From Sutterella sp. (GTDB lineage: Bacteria; Pseudomonadota; Gammaproteobacteria; Burkholderiales; Burkholderiaceae_F): a stretch of 64,000 nt of DNA. The notes beneath the pieces are model-generated. The model was not told the origin of the DNA, did not search any database, and was given only the letters and a program-made list of their open reading frames with translations. Positions 1 to 8,508 of the stretch are shown piece after piece. The stretch is from the NCBI GenBank assembly GCA_019418605.1, contig DYBN01000014.1, positions 46,665 through 110,664 of the forward strand, in the 5' to 3' direction. The stretch's first letter is position 1, and every line of letters starts with the position of its first letter. The translations under genes and the position numbers were made by a program.

Positions 1-57
1 GTTGATATTAAAAGAGAAAATTAAAGTTTTGCGTTTATCGTGACAGCGCAGCAGCAG

Positions 58-324
58 TCAGTGGCCTTGCGCCTGCGGCCGTGATTTTTGCTTTGAGCTC
101 TCTTCTTCCCGGGCGGCGGGCACAATTGCAATGGTGCGCAAGGCTCGTCCATTGGTCTGCGTCCCAACAGAGCGGCTTTTTTTCCTCTCAACGCACGCAC
201 CGCGCGTAGACGGTGCGCAGCGCCGGCACTCCCCGCAGCCCGACTTCTGTCGCAACATCTTGCTGAGCGCAAGGCCGAAGAAAAGCGCGAGAATGCCTGC
301 CACAATCCAGCTTGCCGCATTCAT
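58..324 (-). CDS. FeoB-associated Cys-rich membrane protein
   Basis: An 88-residue protein with one N-terminal membrane segment (about residues 5-22, rich in Ala, Leu and Phe) followed by a Cys cluster, CGECRRC at about 30-36 and one more Cys at about 44. This matches the small FeoB-associated Cys-rich proteins encoded just after feoB in many bacteria, which are thought to help ferrous iron transfer at the membrane. The family is usually 45-70 residues, so the last 40 basic and low-complexity residues are an unusual tail and may be poorly conserved. It starts 13 bases after the feoAB stop on the same strand, so it is almost certainly co-transcribed. The family call rests on position plus the membrane-segment/Cys layout. 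Confidence 0.7.
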   Translation of the reverse strand: MNAASWIVAGILALFFGLALSKMLRQKSGCGECRRCAPSTRGACVERKKSRSVGTQTNGRALRTIAIVPAAREEESSKQKSRPQAQGH

Positions 325-337
325 GGCTTCTTCCCCA

Positions 338-2713
338 TTAAAAACCCAGGATGGAGCCTATCGTGAAGACGGCAAAGCCCGCAAGCCAGGCAACAAGGCA
401 CTGCACGACAACCACGGTACAGGCCCAGCCGGCTCCCAGCTCGCGCTTGATGGTGGCAATTGACGCCACGCACGGGGTGTAGAGCAGGCAAAAGACAAGA
501 AGCGAAAAGGCGCTCAAGGGCGACAAAAGGGAGGTGAGCGCTGAGACCGACCCAAAGAGCACCGAGAGCGTGCTCACGACGCTCTCCTTGGCCATAAAGC
601 CGCTGATTAACGACGTGGTGATGCGCCAGTCGTCAAACCCAAGGGGCGAAAAAACGGGCGAAATCCAGCCCGCGACCACGGCAAGCATGCTTGTCTGCGA
701 TTCAGCCGTCGGGTTGAAGTGAAAGTCAAAGCTTTGCAGAAACCAGATGATGATGGTCGCCACAAAGATCACCGTGAAGGCCCGCTCGATAAAGTCCTTG
801 GCCTTTTCCCACAAAAGCTGCAGCACGTTTTTAGCGCCCGGCATCCGATAGTTGGGCAATTCCATGACAAAGGGCACGGCCTCGCCCTTAAAAAGGGTGC
901 TGCGCATGGCTAGCCCCATGAGCACGGCCGCGGCAATGCCGCCTAAGTAGAGCACGATCATTACCAAGGCGCCGTGCGCGGGGAAAAAGGCCGCGGTGAA
1001 AAAGGCGTAGATGGGAAGCTTGGCCGAGCAGCTCATGTAGGGGGTGAGCAGTATCGTCATCTTGCGGTCACGCTCGGAAGGAAGCGTGCGGCTAGCCATG
1101 ACGCCTGGCACCGTACACCCAAAGCCAATTAACATCGGCACGATGCTGCGCCCCGACAATCCGATTTTTCTTAGCAGCGTATCCATTACGAACGCCACGC
1201 GGGCCATGTAACCGCTGTCTTCCAAAAAGGACAGAAAGAAAAAGAGCGTCACGATCGTGGGAAGGAAACTGAGCACACTCCCCACGCCGTTGAAAATGCC
1301 GTCAATGACAAGCGAATGCAGAGACGCGTTGACCTGCGCCTGGGTAAGAAGCCCGTCGACCGCCTGCGAGGCCGCGCCGATCACAAAGTCAAGCGCGTCC
1401 TGAAGCCAGACGCCGATGACGTTGAAGGTAAGCCAAAAGACAAGCGCCATGATCGCCAAAAAGGCGGGAATGGCCGTGTATTTGCCGGTGAGCACCCGGT
1501 CGATTTCAAGGCTTCGGATGTGCTCCTTGCTCTCGTGCGGGCGCACCACGGTCTGCCGGCAGATGCGGTCAATAAAGGAAAAGCGCATGTCGGCCATGGC
1601 GGCGGCCCTATCAAGCCCGCGCTCGGCTTCCATCTGCTTGAGGATGTGCTCCAAGGTGCGCTTTTCGTTGACGTCAAGATCGAGCTGCTCGAGGATTAAC
1701 GTATCGCCTTCTGCAATCTTGCTTGCGGCAAAGCGCACCGGGACGCCCGCGCGCCGCGCATGGTCTTCGATGATGTGCATGATGCCGTGCAGGCACCGGT
1801 GCACGGCTCCGCCGTTTTCGTCGGCCGCGCAGAAGTCCTGCTGCGCAGGCTTTTCCTGGTACTTGGCCACATGCAGCGTGTGGTCGATGAGCTCTTCAAT
1901 GCCTTCGCCCTTGGCGGCGGCAATGGGCACCACCGGAAGCCCCAGGAGCGCTTCCATCTCATTGACGCGAATCGAGCCGCCGTTGGCGAGCACCTCGTCC
2001 ATCATGTTGAGCGCAAGCACCATCGGGCGGTCAAGCTCCATTAGCTGCATCGTGAGATAGAGGTTGCGCTCGATGTTGGTGGCGTCGACGATGTTGATGA
2101 TCGCCTTGGGGTGCTCCTTCAAAATGAATTCGCGGGTGATGATCTCTTCGCTTGTGTAGGGCGACAGCGAATAGATCCCGGGCAGGTCGGTGACGAGCGT
2201 CTCGGGGTGTCCGATGATGCGTCCGTCCTTTCTGTCGACCGTGACGCCGGGAAAGTTCCCCACGTGCTGGTTGGAGCCCGTGAGGCGATTAAAAAGCGTC
2301 GTCTTGCCGCAGTTTTGGTTGCCCGCAAGAACAAGCGTGAGTTCTTCCCCCTCGGGCAGCGGATTTTCGGTTTCCTTGACGTGAAAGCGCCCGCCCTCGC
2401 CGTAGCCCGGGTGGTCAAAGTGCCCGGCATCCATTCCGGCTGCAGGTGCGCCGGCCGCGGGGGCGGGCTCTGCCAGGGCGCTTTGGACGTCTTCAATCAA
2501 AATTTCCTTTGCTTCGGCCGTGCGCAGCGTGAGCTCGTAGCTCTTGATGCGGATTTCAATCGGGTCGCCCATGGGCGCGCGCTTGATCATTGTGACGCGC
2601 GCACCGGGGATGAGGCCCATGTCGAGAAAGTGCTGGCGCAGCGCACCGTGTCCGCCCACGACGGAGACGAGGGCGCTTTTGCCGATGGGAAGATCATTCA
2701 GAGTAAGGGGCAT
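338..2713 (-). CDS. feoB: Fused FeoA-FeoB ferrous iron transporter
   Basis: A 791-residue protein that imports Fe(II) across the inner membrane. Residues 1-76 are a FeoA (SH3-like) domain, about 77-120 are an Ala/Pro/Gly linker, and FeoB follows. The G domain shows G1 GNQNCGKTT (131-139), G3 DLPG and G4 NMMD. Next come the GDI region and a C-terminal multi-spanning core with Cys-bearing helices (GFGCTVPGVMASR and MSCSAKLPIY). FeoA and FeoB are separate proteins in most proteobacteria; fusions are known but less common. The protein begins at MPLTLNDLPIG, the conserved FeoA start. The Cys-rich small protein follows directly. I saw no convincing Fur box upstream by eye. Confidence 0.95.
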   Translation of the reverse strand: MPLTLNDLPIGKSALVSVVGGHGALRQHFLDMGLIPGARVTMIKRAPMGDPIEIRIKSYELTLRTAEAKEILIEDVQSALAEPAPAAGAPAAGMDAGHFDHPGYGEGGRFHVKETENPLPEGEELTLVLAGNQNCGKTTLFNRLTGSNQHVGNFPGVTVDRKDGRIIGHPETLVTDLPGIYSLSPYTSEEIITREFILKEHPKAIINIVDATNIERNLYLTMQLMELDRPMVLALNMMDEVLANGGSIRVNEMEALLGLPVVPIAAAKGEGIEELIDHTLHVAKYQEKPAQQDFCAADENGGAVHRCLHGIMHIIEDHARRAGVPVRFAASKIAEGDTLILEQLDLDVNEKRTLEHILKQMEAERGLDRAAAMADMRFSFIDRICRQTVVRPHESKEHIRSLEIDRVLTGKYTAIPAFLAIMALVFWLTFNVIGVWLQDALDFVIGAASQAVDGLLTQAQVNASLHSLVIDGIFNGVGSVLSFLPTIVTLFFFLSFLEDSGYMARVAFVMDTLLRKIGLSGRSIVPMLIGFGCTVPGVMASRTLPSERDRKMTILLTPYMSCSAKLPIYAFFTAAFFPAHGALVMIVLYLGGIAAAVLMGLAMRSTLFKGEAVPFVMELPNYRMPGAKNVLQLLWEKAKDFIERAFTVIFVATIIIWFLQSFDFHFNPTAESQTSMLAVVAGWISPVFSPLGFDDWRITTSLISGFMAKESVVSTLSVLFGSVSALTSLLSPLSAFSLLVFCLLYTPCVASIATIKRELGAGWACTVVVVQCLVAWLAGFAVFTIGSILGF

Positions 2714-3423
2714 CGATTGGCTTCTTCGGGGGTCTTTTTGTTATTCGTTCGTTTTGCTTCGTGGCGGCGCGTCAAGCAAACATCGAGCGCGAGCCGCAAG
2801 CCGCGCAAGCTTTTCCGGGGCCGGTCTTGGGGCCTTTAGGGGTTCCTTTCGGGGTTCCTTTCGGGTAGCCGTGCATCGGCTGCAGCAACAGCGCGTTCGG
2901 AGGCTTCAAGGCGCATGCGCAAAGCCCAAGGGAAAGGCATTTTTCTTTTGCGGGACTTGCGCAAGCTCCGGGCAGGCACGCAAGGCGCTGCTCGAATTCA
3001 GCAGGCGGCATCGCGCGCAGGGCCTTGATAAAGACTGGACTCAGACTTGACTCGCACCTGGCCCGGCCTTGAGTTTCGGCTTGGCTTCTGGTTGGGGTAT
3101 GGCCTTTTTTTTTGAGGGCCGCGTGCCGGCTCAAGGCCCCGTATTGTAGACCGATGCCCGTTGCCGCAAGCGGCGTGTCAAATTTCCTCCTCGCATGCCC
3201 GGTGTGCTTCCCGAAGGCGCGGGCTCCCTCTTTATGCGGCAAACCGATCTTAGGATTTGCGCGCACAAGGCGCATTTGTGCAAAAACCCCAAGCGTAGAA
3301 TCAAACGAGGGGTGCGAAAAAGTGGGCCTCGACCGGTGTCCTTCCGGCGCTATCCGACGTCCTGCCGGATCAGACTGAGGCTTCCCGCACGACATCATTC
3401 TTCCGGCCAAGGCTTTGTCGATC
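2714..3423. other. Gene-free stretch with a short tandem repeat
   Basis: About 710 bases between the divergent feoAB and MFS genes. Open frames here look like codon-bias shadows and none resembles a known protein. A 12-base unit (GGGGTTCCTTTC) is repeated twice in tandem at 2839-2862 with a third partial copy. The region should hold the promoters of both flanking genes, but I could not place a convincing -35/-10 pair. Confidence 0.5.
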
Positions 3424-4587
3424 ATGATCCTGCGCATCATCTGCTTTGCCATGCTCTTTAACGCCACCTTCATGAGCATGCGCGTGATCGTAAGCCTGGA
3501 TGCCCTGGCCGACGGCGCGGCCCCCTCGGACGTGGGCCTTTTGATGGCGCTTTTGTGCTTTTTCCCGGTGTTTCTCGCCATTCCCTGCGGCAGATGGATT
3601 GACTCGGCTGGCTTTCGCCGGCCGGTGCTCGCAACGGGAGCGCTTTTTCTTACCGCCGCAGCCGTCCCGGTCATTTTTTCTGACGCAGCTTATGGCCTGT
3701 GGCCGCTTTACGCGGGCTGCATTGCCAACGGCTTGGGCTCGATGGTGCTTGCTATCAGCTCAAACTACCTGGTGGGCGCGGCATCGGCCGGGCGCAACCG
3801 CACGCAGATGTTTGCCTGGCTCACCATGGGAAACTCGGTGGCGGGGTTAAGTTCGCCCATCGTTGCGGGCCACGTGATCGACGCCTGGGGGTTTTCAGCG
3901 GCCTACACCGTCTCGGGGGCGTTTTCGGCCGCAGGTCTCGTGATCTTTCTCATTGCCTCACGGGAATTGGCCAAAATCAAGCTGCCGCCCGCGCGCAAGT
4001 TCGTGCGGCACTCGACCGACCTCTTGAAGGACCCCGTGATGGGGCGCATTCTCATTGTTTCGGCCGTTGTGTCGATGGCCTGGGACCTCGAGACCTTCAT
4101 GTTTCCCGTCTACGGGCATGCCGCGGGCCTTTCGGCCTCTGAAATCGGCTGGCTTGTGGGCGTTTTTTATGCCGCGACGTTTCTCGTGCGCTTTGCGCAG
4201 TCGGCTCTCTCCAGGATGCTCACCGACTGGCAGTGCCTCACCTTTTGCCTCGTGGTGAGCGGCGTGTGCTACATCCTCTTTCCCAACTTCAGCCGGATGG
4301 GGCCGCTGCTTGCGATTGCCTTCGTGCTGGGACTGGGGCTGGGCGTTGCAAACCCGAGCATCCTGAGCCTTTTGCAAAGCCACGCGCCGGCAGGGCGCGC
4401 GGCGGAGGCCTTCGGCATTCGCTCGACGCTCTCAAATCTCACGCACTTTGCTCTTCCCATGGCCTACGGCACGATCCTTGCGGCCATGAGCGTGGCGATG
4501 CTCTTTTACGCCTGCTCGGGCGTGATGCTCGCAACGATGGGGCTCACGCTTTTCGCCAAGGAAAAAAAGCCGCAGGACGGGCTTTAA
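3424..4587 (+). CDS. MFS transporter
   Basis: A 387-residue, strongly hydrophobic protein with about 12 predicted membrane helices and the MFS loop 2-3 signature form GRWIDSAGFRRP at about residues 59-70. This supports a proton-coupled small-molecule exporter, but nothing shows the substrate. I chose the ATG at 3424 (MILRIICF) with an AAGG 11 bases upstream; a TTG at 3415 would add three residues. It is convergent with the marC-like gene, with only 13 bases between the stops. No operon partner is evident. Confidence 0.85.
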   Translation: MILRIICFAMLFNATFMSMRVIVSLDALADGAAPSDVGLLMALLCFFPVFLAIPCGRWIDSAGFRRPVLATGALFLTAAAVPVIFSDAAYGLWPLYAGCIANGLGSMVLAISSNYLVGAASAGRNRTQMFAWLTMGNSVAGLSSPIVAGHVIDAWGFSAAYTVSGAFSAAGLVIFLIASRELAKIKLPPARKFVRHSTDLLKDPVMGRILIVSAVVSMAWDLETFMFPVYGHAAGLSASEIGWLVGVFYAATFLVRFAQSALSRMLTDWQCLTFCLVVSGVCYILFPNFSRMGPLLAIAFVLGLGLGVANPSILSLLQSHAPAGRAAEAFGIRSTLSNLTHFALPMAYGTILAAMSVAMLFYACSGVMLATMGLTLFAKEKKPQDGL

Positions 4588-4600
4588 GCGGCTCTTCTCC

Positions 4601-5209
4601 TTATCCCGCGGGCCGCAGAAAAGCCGCAATGCCGGTAAAGATCATCTGGCAGGAGAGGGCGGCAAGGATCAGCCCCGTGATTTTTGAGAGCATCGAGATG
4701 CCGCTTCTGCCGATGAGGCGCTGAATGTACTTGGCGCAAAACAAAAGGCCGCCGACGCTCAAGACGGCAAGCGTGACGGCCGCGGCCGTCTCGGCAAGCC
4801 CCTTCCAGTCTCCCGCTTCGCTTCCCATCACAAGCAGCGCGCCCACGGCGCCGGGCCCGAGCGCCGTCGGGATGGCAAGCGGCACGATTGCCAAATCCAT
4901 GATCGAGGCCTTGGCCGCGGGAAGCTGAAAGCGGCCTTCGACGAGAGACACCGCGGTAAGAAACAAGAGCGACCCGGCCCCGATGCGAAACGCGTCGACC
5001 GTGATACCAAAGAGCGCAAAGATCGTGTCCCCAAAGTACAAAAGGACGATGCTGATGACGACCATGCCGATTGTCGAGCGAAGCGCAAGCGCCCGGCGCG
5101 TGGCGTCGCTTTCGTACTCGGTCATCGACAAAAAGACGGCGATCACAAAAAACGGCGTGAGAATGAAGAAGAACTTCACGTAGACGGCGAAAAATTCAGC
5201 AAGGCTCAT
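4601..5209 (-). CDS. MarC family inner membrane protein
   Basis: A 202-residue protein with six predicted membrane helices, of MarC/UPF0056 type (conserved stretches LTPFFVIAVFLSMT near the start and IVPLAIPTALGPGAVGALL in the middle). MarC proteins are widespread and their function is unsettled; the old link to multiple antibiotic resistance was withdrawn. The open frame extends 58 codons further upstream, but that part is low-complexity and lacks homologous character. The start at 5209 (MSLAEFFAVYVKFF) fits the family length. It is a single gene convergent with the upstream MFS gene. Confidence 0.85.
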   Translation of the reverse strand: MSLAEFFAVYVKFFFILTPFFVIAVFLSMTEYESDATRRALALRSTIGMVVISIVLLYFGDTIFALFGITVDAFRIGAGSLLFLTAVSLVEGRFQLPAAKASIMDLAIVPLAIPTALGPGAVGALLVMGSEAGDWKGLAETAAAVTLAVLSVGGLLFCAKYIQRLIGRSGISMLSKITGLILAALSCQMIFTGIAAFLRPAG

Positions 5210-5626
5210 GGCGTCGGGCGCTTGGCGCGAAAAACGATGAACTGCAAAAAAGGGCGGCGGCGCTCCTTTTCGGGCCGATTGTAGAGAAGTTGTGCACTGC
5301 GAAGCGCGCTTCATGCAGGGAGCATCTTCGAGGCATCGACAAAATCGATGGAGATGCGCGGGTTTCTTGGGGGAAGTGCCCAAGCCTTATGCATTTTCCT
5401 CATCAAAAATGTGAGCAAAGCGCATGCTGATGGCAAAAAGCCGCTGCGGCCGCCCACAATGAACGGCGTGCATGCGGGCCCGCGGGGCTTGAAGCGCCGC
5501 CGCCCGCTTCTCAAAGTTGCAAAACCAACAACAAAACCAAGAACTATTTTCCGGGCGCACGCTCTTTGCGCGGGGATTTCGGTTTGAAGAGCAAAGGACG
5601 CGCCCGGCCTCTCAAAGGAGACAGTC
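5210..5626. other. Intergenic region upstream of the argH-like gene
   Basis: 417 bases between divergent genes with no recognisable coding sequence. The last bases hold a clear ribosome binding site (AAAGGAGAC) seven bases before the ATG at 5627. Confidence 0.5.
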
Positions 5627-6207
5627 ATGCCGGCAGAAGTCCTGCAGCGCGGAAAGATCAAGAAGGCGCCCTGCGCCGAAGCGCTTGAGTATTTGATCAG
5701 GCCTGCGATTGCGACCGATCTTGAGCGCTCCTACCTCACGATTCTCGCCGTCAACAAGGCGCACGTCGTGATGCTTGCCAAGACGGGCATCATCAGTGAA
5801 AAGGATGCGGCAAGCATTCTTCGCGCCACGCGCGAGATCGAGGCGCAAAAAGACGCGCCGAACTTTGAAATCAATCCCAACGCCGAGGACCTCTACTTTA
5901 ATCTCGAGCGCTACCTCATCAAGCTCACGTGTCTTGAGGTGGGAGGAAAGCAGCAAACGGCGCGCTCGCGCAACGACCTTTTTGCCGCCGAAATCAGGCT
6001 CGACACCCGCCGCTACTATTTAAAACCTGCGCACATGTTCCTTTCTTTGCGCCGCACGATATTGAAGCTCGCGCGCGAAAACGTCTCGACCGTGATGTCG
6101 GGCTACACCCACATGCAGCCCTCCGAGCCCATCACGTTCGGGCACTATCTCTCGGGCGTCTCAAGCGCCCTTGCGCGCGACTACTCGCGCTTTGCCCACA
6201 AAGCCCT
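5627..6207 (+). pseudogene. argH: Argininosuccinate lyase-like, 5' part (split by IS element)
   Basis: About 194 codons of a fumarase/aspartase-superfamily lyase. Visible landmarks are the ArgH-type NAEDLYFNLERYL and ARSRNDLFAAEIRLDTRRYY segments and the GYTHMQPSEPITFGHYLSG stretch that lines the active site. ArgH cleaves argininosuccinate to arginine and fumarate. The frame is good up to FAHKAL, then runs into IS sequence and stops at 6263-6265. The 3' half resumes in the same phase at about 8507, so removal of the insert restores a normal protein of about 510 residues. A strong ribosome binding site precedes the start. Paralogous ArgH-like lyases exist, so the exact substrate is not proven. 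Confidence 0.88.
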
Positions 6208-6217
6208 AGCGAGGGAG

Positions 6218-6238
6218 CCCGCGAATTCATTCGTCGGG
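6218..6238 (+). repeat. Left-end subterminal hairpin of the IS element
   Basis: Arms CCCG-CGAA and TTCG-(T)-CGGG around a TTCA loop, i.e. an 8-bp stem with one bulged T. The same architecture with compensating base changes is found at the right end (8483-8503). Y1 transposases of this family recognise such imperfect hairpins. Confidence 0.8.
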
Positions 6239-6342
6239 GTGAATAGCCTGTCTGCGCAAGCCTGAATTTCAATCCTGCGCTTTGACTTCAAAGTTAGATT
6301 AATATATAATCATCTAATTTGAAATTATGCCGCAGAGCCCGC

Positions 6343-6741
6343 ATGACAGACATTTACGAGCACAAAGAAGGGATCGTTTTCAAGAATCAATTTCATGTCG
6401 TCTTCTGCCCGAAGTATCGCCGCCGCGTGCTGATTGACGGTGTAGATGTTCGCCTGAAGGAAATTTTTCTGGAGCAGGCAGAGAAACTCGATGTCCGAAT
6501 CATGAGCATGGAAGTCATGCCGGATCATGTGCATCTGTTTCTCAGCTGCGATCCTCGTCTCGGCCTCCATAAGGTCGTCAAGGCGCTCAAGGGGGCGTCG
6601 TCCAGGATCCTTCGCGAAGAGTTCCCTTGGCTCAAGAGCCGAATTCCCTCTTTGTGGACGCGAAGCTACTTCAGCTGCACGGTCGGCCATATCGGCCAAG
6701 CAGCTGTCAAGCGTTACATTGAAGAGCAGAAGACCGTATGA
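6343..6741 (+). CDS. tnpA: IS200-type TnpA, Y1 HUH transposase
   Basis: A 132-residue protein that performs single-strand excision and insertion of the element. It shows the HUH metal-binding motif (HVHLF after MEVMPD, about residues 62-67) and the catalytic-tyrosine helix (KRYIEEQK near the C-terminus). The length is typical of IS200-family TnpA (130-150). I used the ATG at 6343 (MTDIYEHKEGIVF), the usual family start; an ATG at 6319 would add eight residues with no family match. It overlaps tnpB by the four bases ATGA, implying translational coupling. The frame is intact, so the element may still be mobile. Confidence 0.95.
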   Translation: MTDIYEHKEGIVFKNQFHVVFCPKYRRRVLIDGVDVRLKEIFLEQAEKLDVRIMSMEVMPDHVHLFLSCDPRLGLHKVVKALKGASSRILREEFPWLKSRIPSLWTRSYFSCTVGHIGQAAVKRYIEEQKTV

Positions 6742-8210
6742 AGAAATCGACAACATCGAGCTACGTTCTCGAGCTGGAAGCGTCGGTGACGCCGAGTCAG
6801 CTGCGCGAAATACAAGCTCGCCAGGAAGTCGCGCGCGTGACGTACAACACCTGTCTGGGCCGATTGCTCAAGCGTTGGCGCGGCGTGAACGGCGTGAAGC
6901 AATGGCGTGAAGCAAAGAACCGTATCCAAGTGATCAATCGCACGGCTGAGCCGACGACAGCTGAAACAAAAGAGAAGAAGGCGCTCGAGCAGGACATGAA
7001 GCGGATCGAGAAGGATTTCGGGCTGACGGAATATCAGCTTCACGCTTTCGTGAAAGACGTCAACAAACATTTCGGCCGTCGAATTTCAATCAACGAAGCG
7101 CAAGTAACGGCAACGCGAGCCTTCCGCGCTTTCGAGAAATTCCGATACGGCGGGTGCCGAAAGCTTCGCTTCATCCCGCGCGGCGAGAGCGTGACGGTCG
7201 AAAGCAAGAGCAACGAGTTCGGTCTTCGAGTCTGCGGCCAGGAATTGGTTTGGAAGGATCTGCGCGCGCCGCTCATTGTGCGCAAGTGCGACAAGTACGC
7301 TGAAGACGCCTTTCTCGACAAGACGAAGTACGCAAGGCTGATCGTCCGCAGCATTCGGGGCAGGAAGCGGGTCTTCGTTCAGATCGTGAAGGAAGGCGTA
7401 CCGCCCGAAAAGAAGCGCCAGGCAGGGCCTGCGGATTCTGCGGTCGGCATCGACATCGGCCCGAGCGCTGTTGCGGTGTATGCGACGGGGAACGCCGAGG
7501 CCTTCGTTGAGGCGCTTGCACCGAGCGTCGTGCGCGACGCGCGACGCATTCGTCGGCTGAGCCGCTGCATTTCGCGCTCGCTCGATGCCTGCAACCCGGA
7601 CGCCAAGGACGAGCAAGGGTGCTGGAAGAAAGGCGTAAAGCTGATGAAATCGCGGCGCTGCGTAAAGAATCAGGCCAAGCTGGCAGACATTCGCCGTCGG
7701 CAGGCCGTCAATCGCAAGCGGGATCATGAAATCCTCGCCAACGAGATCATTGCAATGGGATCAGACGTACGAGCAGAGGACACGCCGATCGCGAGTTGGA
7801 CGGCGCGGACAAAGGAAACGACAGCGCGCAAGGAGGACGGGAAGATCCGCAGCAAGAAGCGCTTCGGGAAGTCTGTCGGTCATCATGCGCCGGGCATGCT
7901 GTTGAGCATTCTCGACCGGAAGCTCGCCTACAGGGGCTCAAGTCTCAAACGCGTCGTCAGCCGCCGCGTCAAAGCTTCGCAGCTCGATCACGCTTCGGGC
8001 GAATACAGGAAGAAAAAGCTCGGCGACAGATGGTTCGAGGTAGCGGGCGAGAGGGTTCAGCGTGATCTGTACTCGGCTTGGCTTATCGCGCACGTAAAGC
8101 CGAACATGGAAGAAGTTGATCTTGCCGCGTGCAGGGCGGACTGGCCGAACTTCCTCAGGGCGCAGGCAAAAGCGCTTGAGAACGCGCCGAAGAATCTCAA
8201 TGTTTTCTAA
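6738..8210 (+). CDS. tnpB: TnpB-like RuvC nuclease lacking the zinc ribbon
   Basis: A 490-residue protein that aligns by eye with TnpB, the RNA-guided nuclease of IS605 elements and the ancestor of Cas12. RuvC-I is GIDIGPS (Asp239), RuvC-II is probably the Glu of RAED (about 347), and RuvC-III is QRDLYSAW (Asp443). In ordinary TnpB the segment before the last Asp is a four-Cys zinc ribbon (TSQxCxxCG ... CxxCG). Here that segment reads KASQLDHASGEYRKKKLGDR and then WFEVAGERVQRD, with all four cysteines gone but SQ, the KKKLGDR turn and the catalytic Asp kept. The protein is longer than typical TnpB (about 400). The frame is intact, so this looks like a lineage feature rather than decay. Confidence 0.88.
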   Translation: MKKSTTSSYVLELEASVTPSQLREIQARQEVARVTYNTCLGRLLKRWRGVNGVKQWREAKNRIQVINRTAEPTTAETKEKKALEQDMKRIEKDFGLTEYQLHAFVKDVNKHFGRRISINEAQVTATRAFRAFEKFRYGGCRKLRFIPRGESVTVESKSNEFGLRVCGQELVWKDLRAPLIVRKCDKYAEDAFLDKTKYARLIVRSIRGRKRVFVQIVKEGVPPEKKRQAGPADSAVGIDIGPSAVAVYATGNAEAFVEALAPSVVRDARRIRRLSRCISRSLDACNPDAKDEQGCWKKGVKLMKSRRCVKNQAKLADIRRRQAVNRKRDHEILANEIIAMGSDVRAEDTPIASWTARTKETTARKEDGKIRSKKRFGKSVGHHAPGMLLSILDRKLAYRGSSLKRVVSRRVKASQLDHASGEYRKKKLGDRWFEVAGERVQRDLYSAWLIAHVKPNMEEVDLAACRADWPNFLRAQAKALENAPKNLNVF

Positions 8211-8508
8211 GACAAGCTTTTGACGGCAGCTTAAGCCGTCCGTCTGCGGACTGACAGCACCGCGAGACGCAAAACCAAGGCAGGCGGCGCGAAAGCGTAC
8301 GGCAGGTCGCCCCGGAGGCAGCGAAGGGATACGGCCGGGCCGCAGCGCAGGTCTCCGTGAAGGAAGATGCAGCGCCGCTGAAGTTCGAATATGCGTCAGT
8401 GCTCTGCGGCAGACTCCGGCTTTGGTCGGATAAGGTCGCAGGGAGAAGCGCAGGTTGACGCGAAAGCGTCAATGTAAAGAACCCCGCGATTTCAATCGTC
8501 GGGAGTTG
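8211..8508 (+). ncRNA. Candidate omega (right-end) guide RNA region
   Basis: The 298 bases between the tnpB stop and the right end code for nothing but are rich in hairpins. Examples are GACGGC/GCCGTC with a 7-base loop just after the stop, GTCCG/CGGAC with a TCTG loop, CAGCG/CGCTG, and TTGACGC-GAAA-GCGTCAA near 8454-8471. TnpB omega RNAs span the tnpB 3' end to the element's right end and take their guide from the flanking DNA. Here the guide would be argH sequence beginning around 8506-8509. This is inferred from position and structure only. Confidence 0.55.
8483..8503 (+). repeat. Right-end subterminal hairpin of the IS element
   Basis: Arms CCCG-CGAT and ATCG-(T)-CGGG around a TTCA loop. 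Compared with the left-end hairpin, one base pair is swapped (A-T for T-A) while the stem, bulge and loop are kept. Such covariation shows that the fold is what matters. Confidence 0.8.

Larger units (their letters stand above)
6208..8508 (+). mobile_element. IS200/IS605-type element (tnpA + tnpB) inserted in argH
   Basis: About 2.3 kb between the two argH halves, with tnpA (Y1 HUH transposase) overlapping tnpB by ATGA, a 300-base non-coding structured tail, and subterminal hairpins near both ends. There are no terminal inverted repeats and no target duplication, as expected for single-strand peel-and-paste transposition. Exact ends are inferred: the argH phase and reading KAL|(C)QVWESLN place the left end near 6208 and the right end at about 8505-8508. 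The base or two at each edge are uncertain. Confidence 0.85.

Noticed and set aside
2839..2862. 12-bp tandem repeat as a regulatory array
   Set aside because: Only two full copies; more likely simple-sequence slippage.
2772..3674. A 300-codon minus-strand frame between feoAB and the MFS gene
   Set aside because: It overlaps the MFS gene antisense and contains simple Lys/Gly/Thr-Pro repeats from the 12-bp tandem repeat; no domain.
6208..8508. IStron (self-splicing intron fused to an IS605 element)
   Set aside because: Only about 135 bases precede tnpA, too short for a group I intron core, so RNA splicing of argH is unlikely despite the frame-preserving length.
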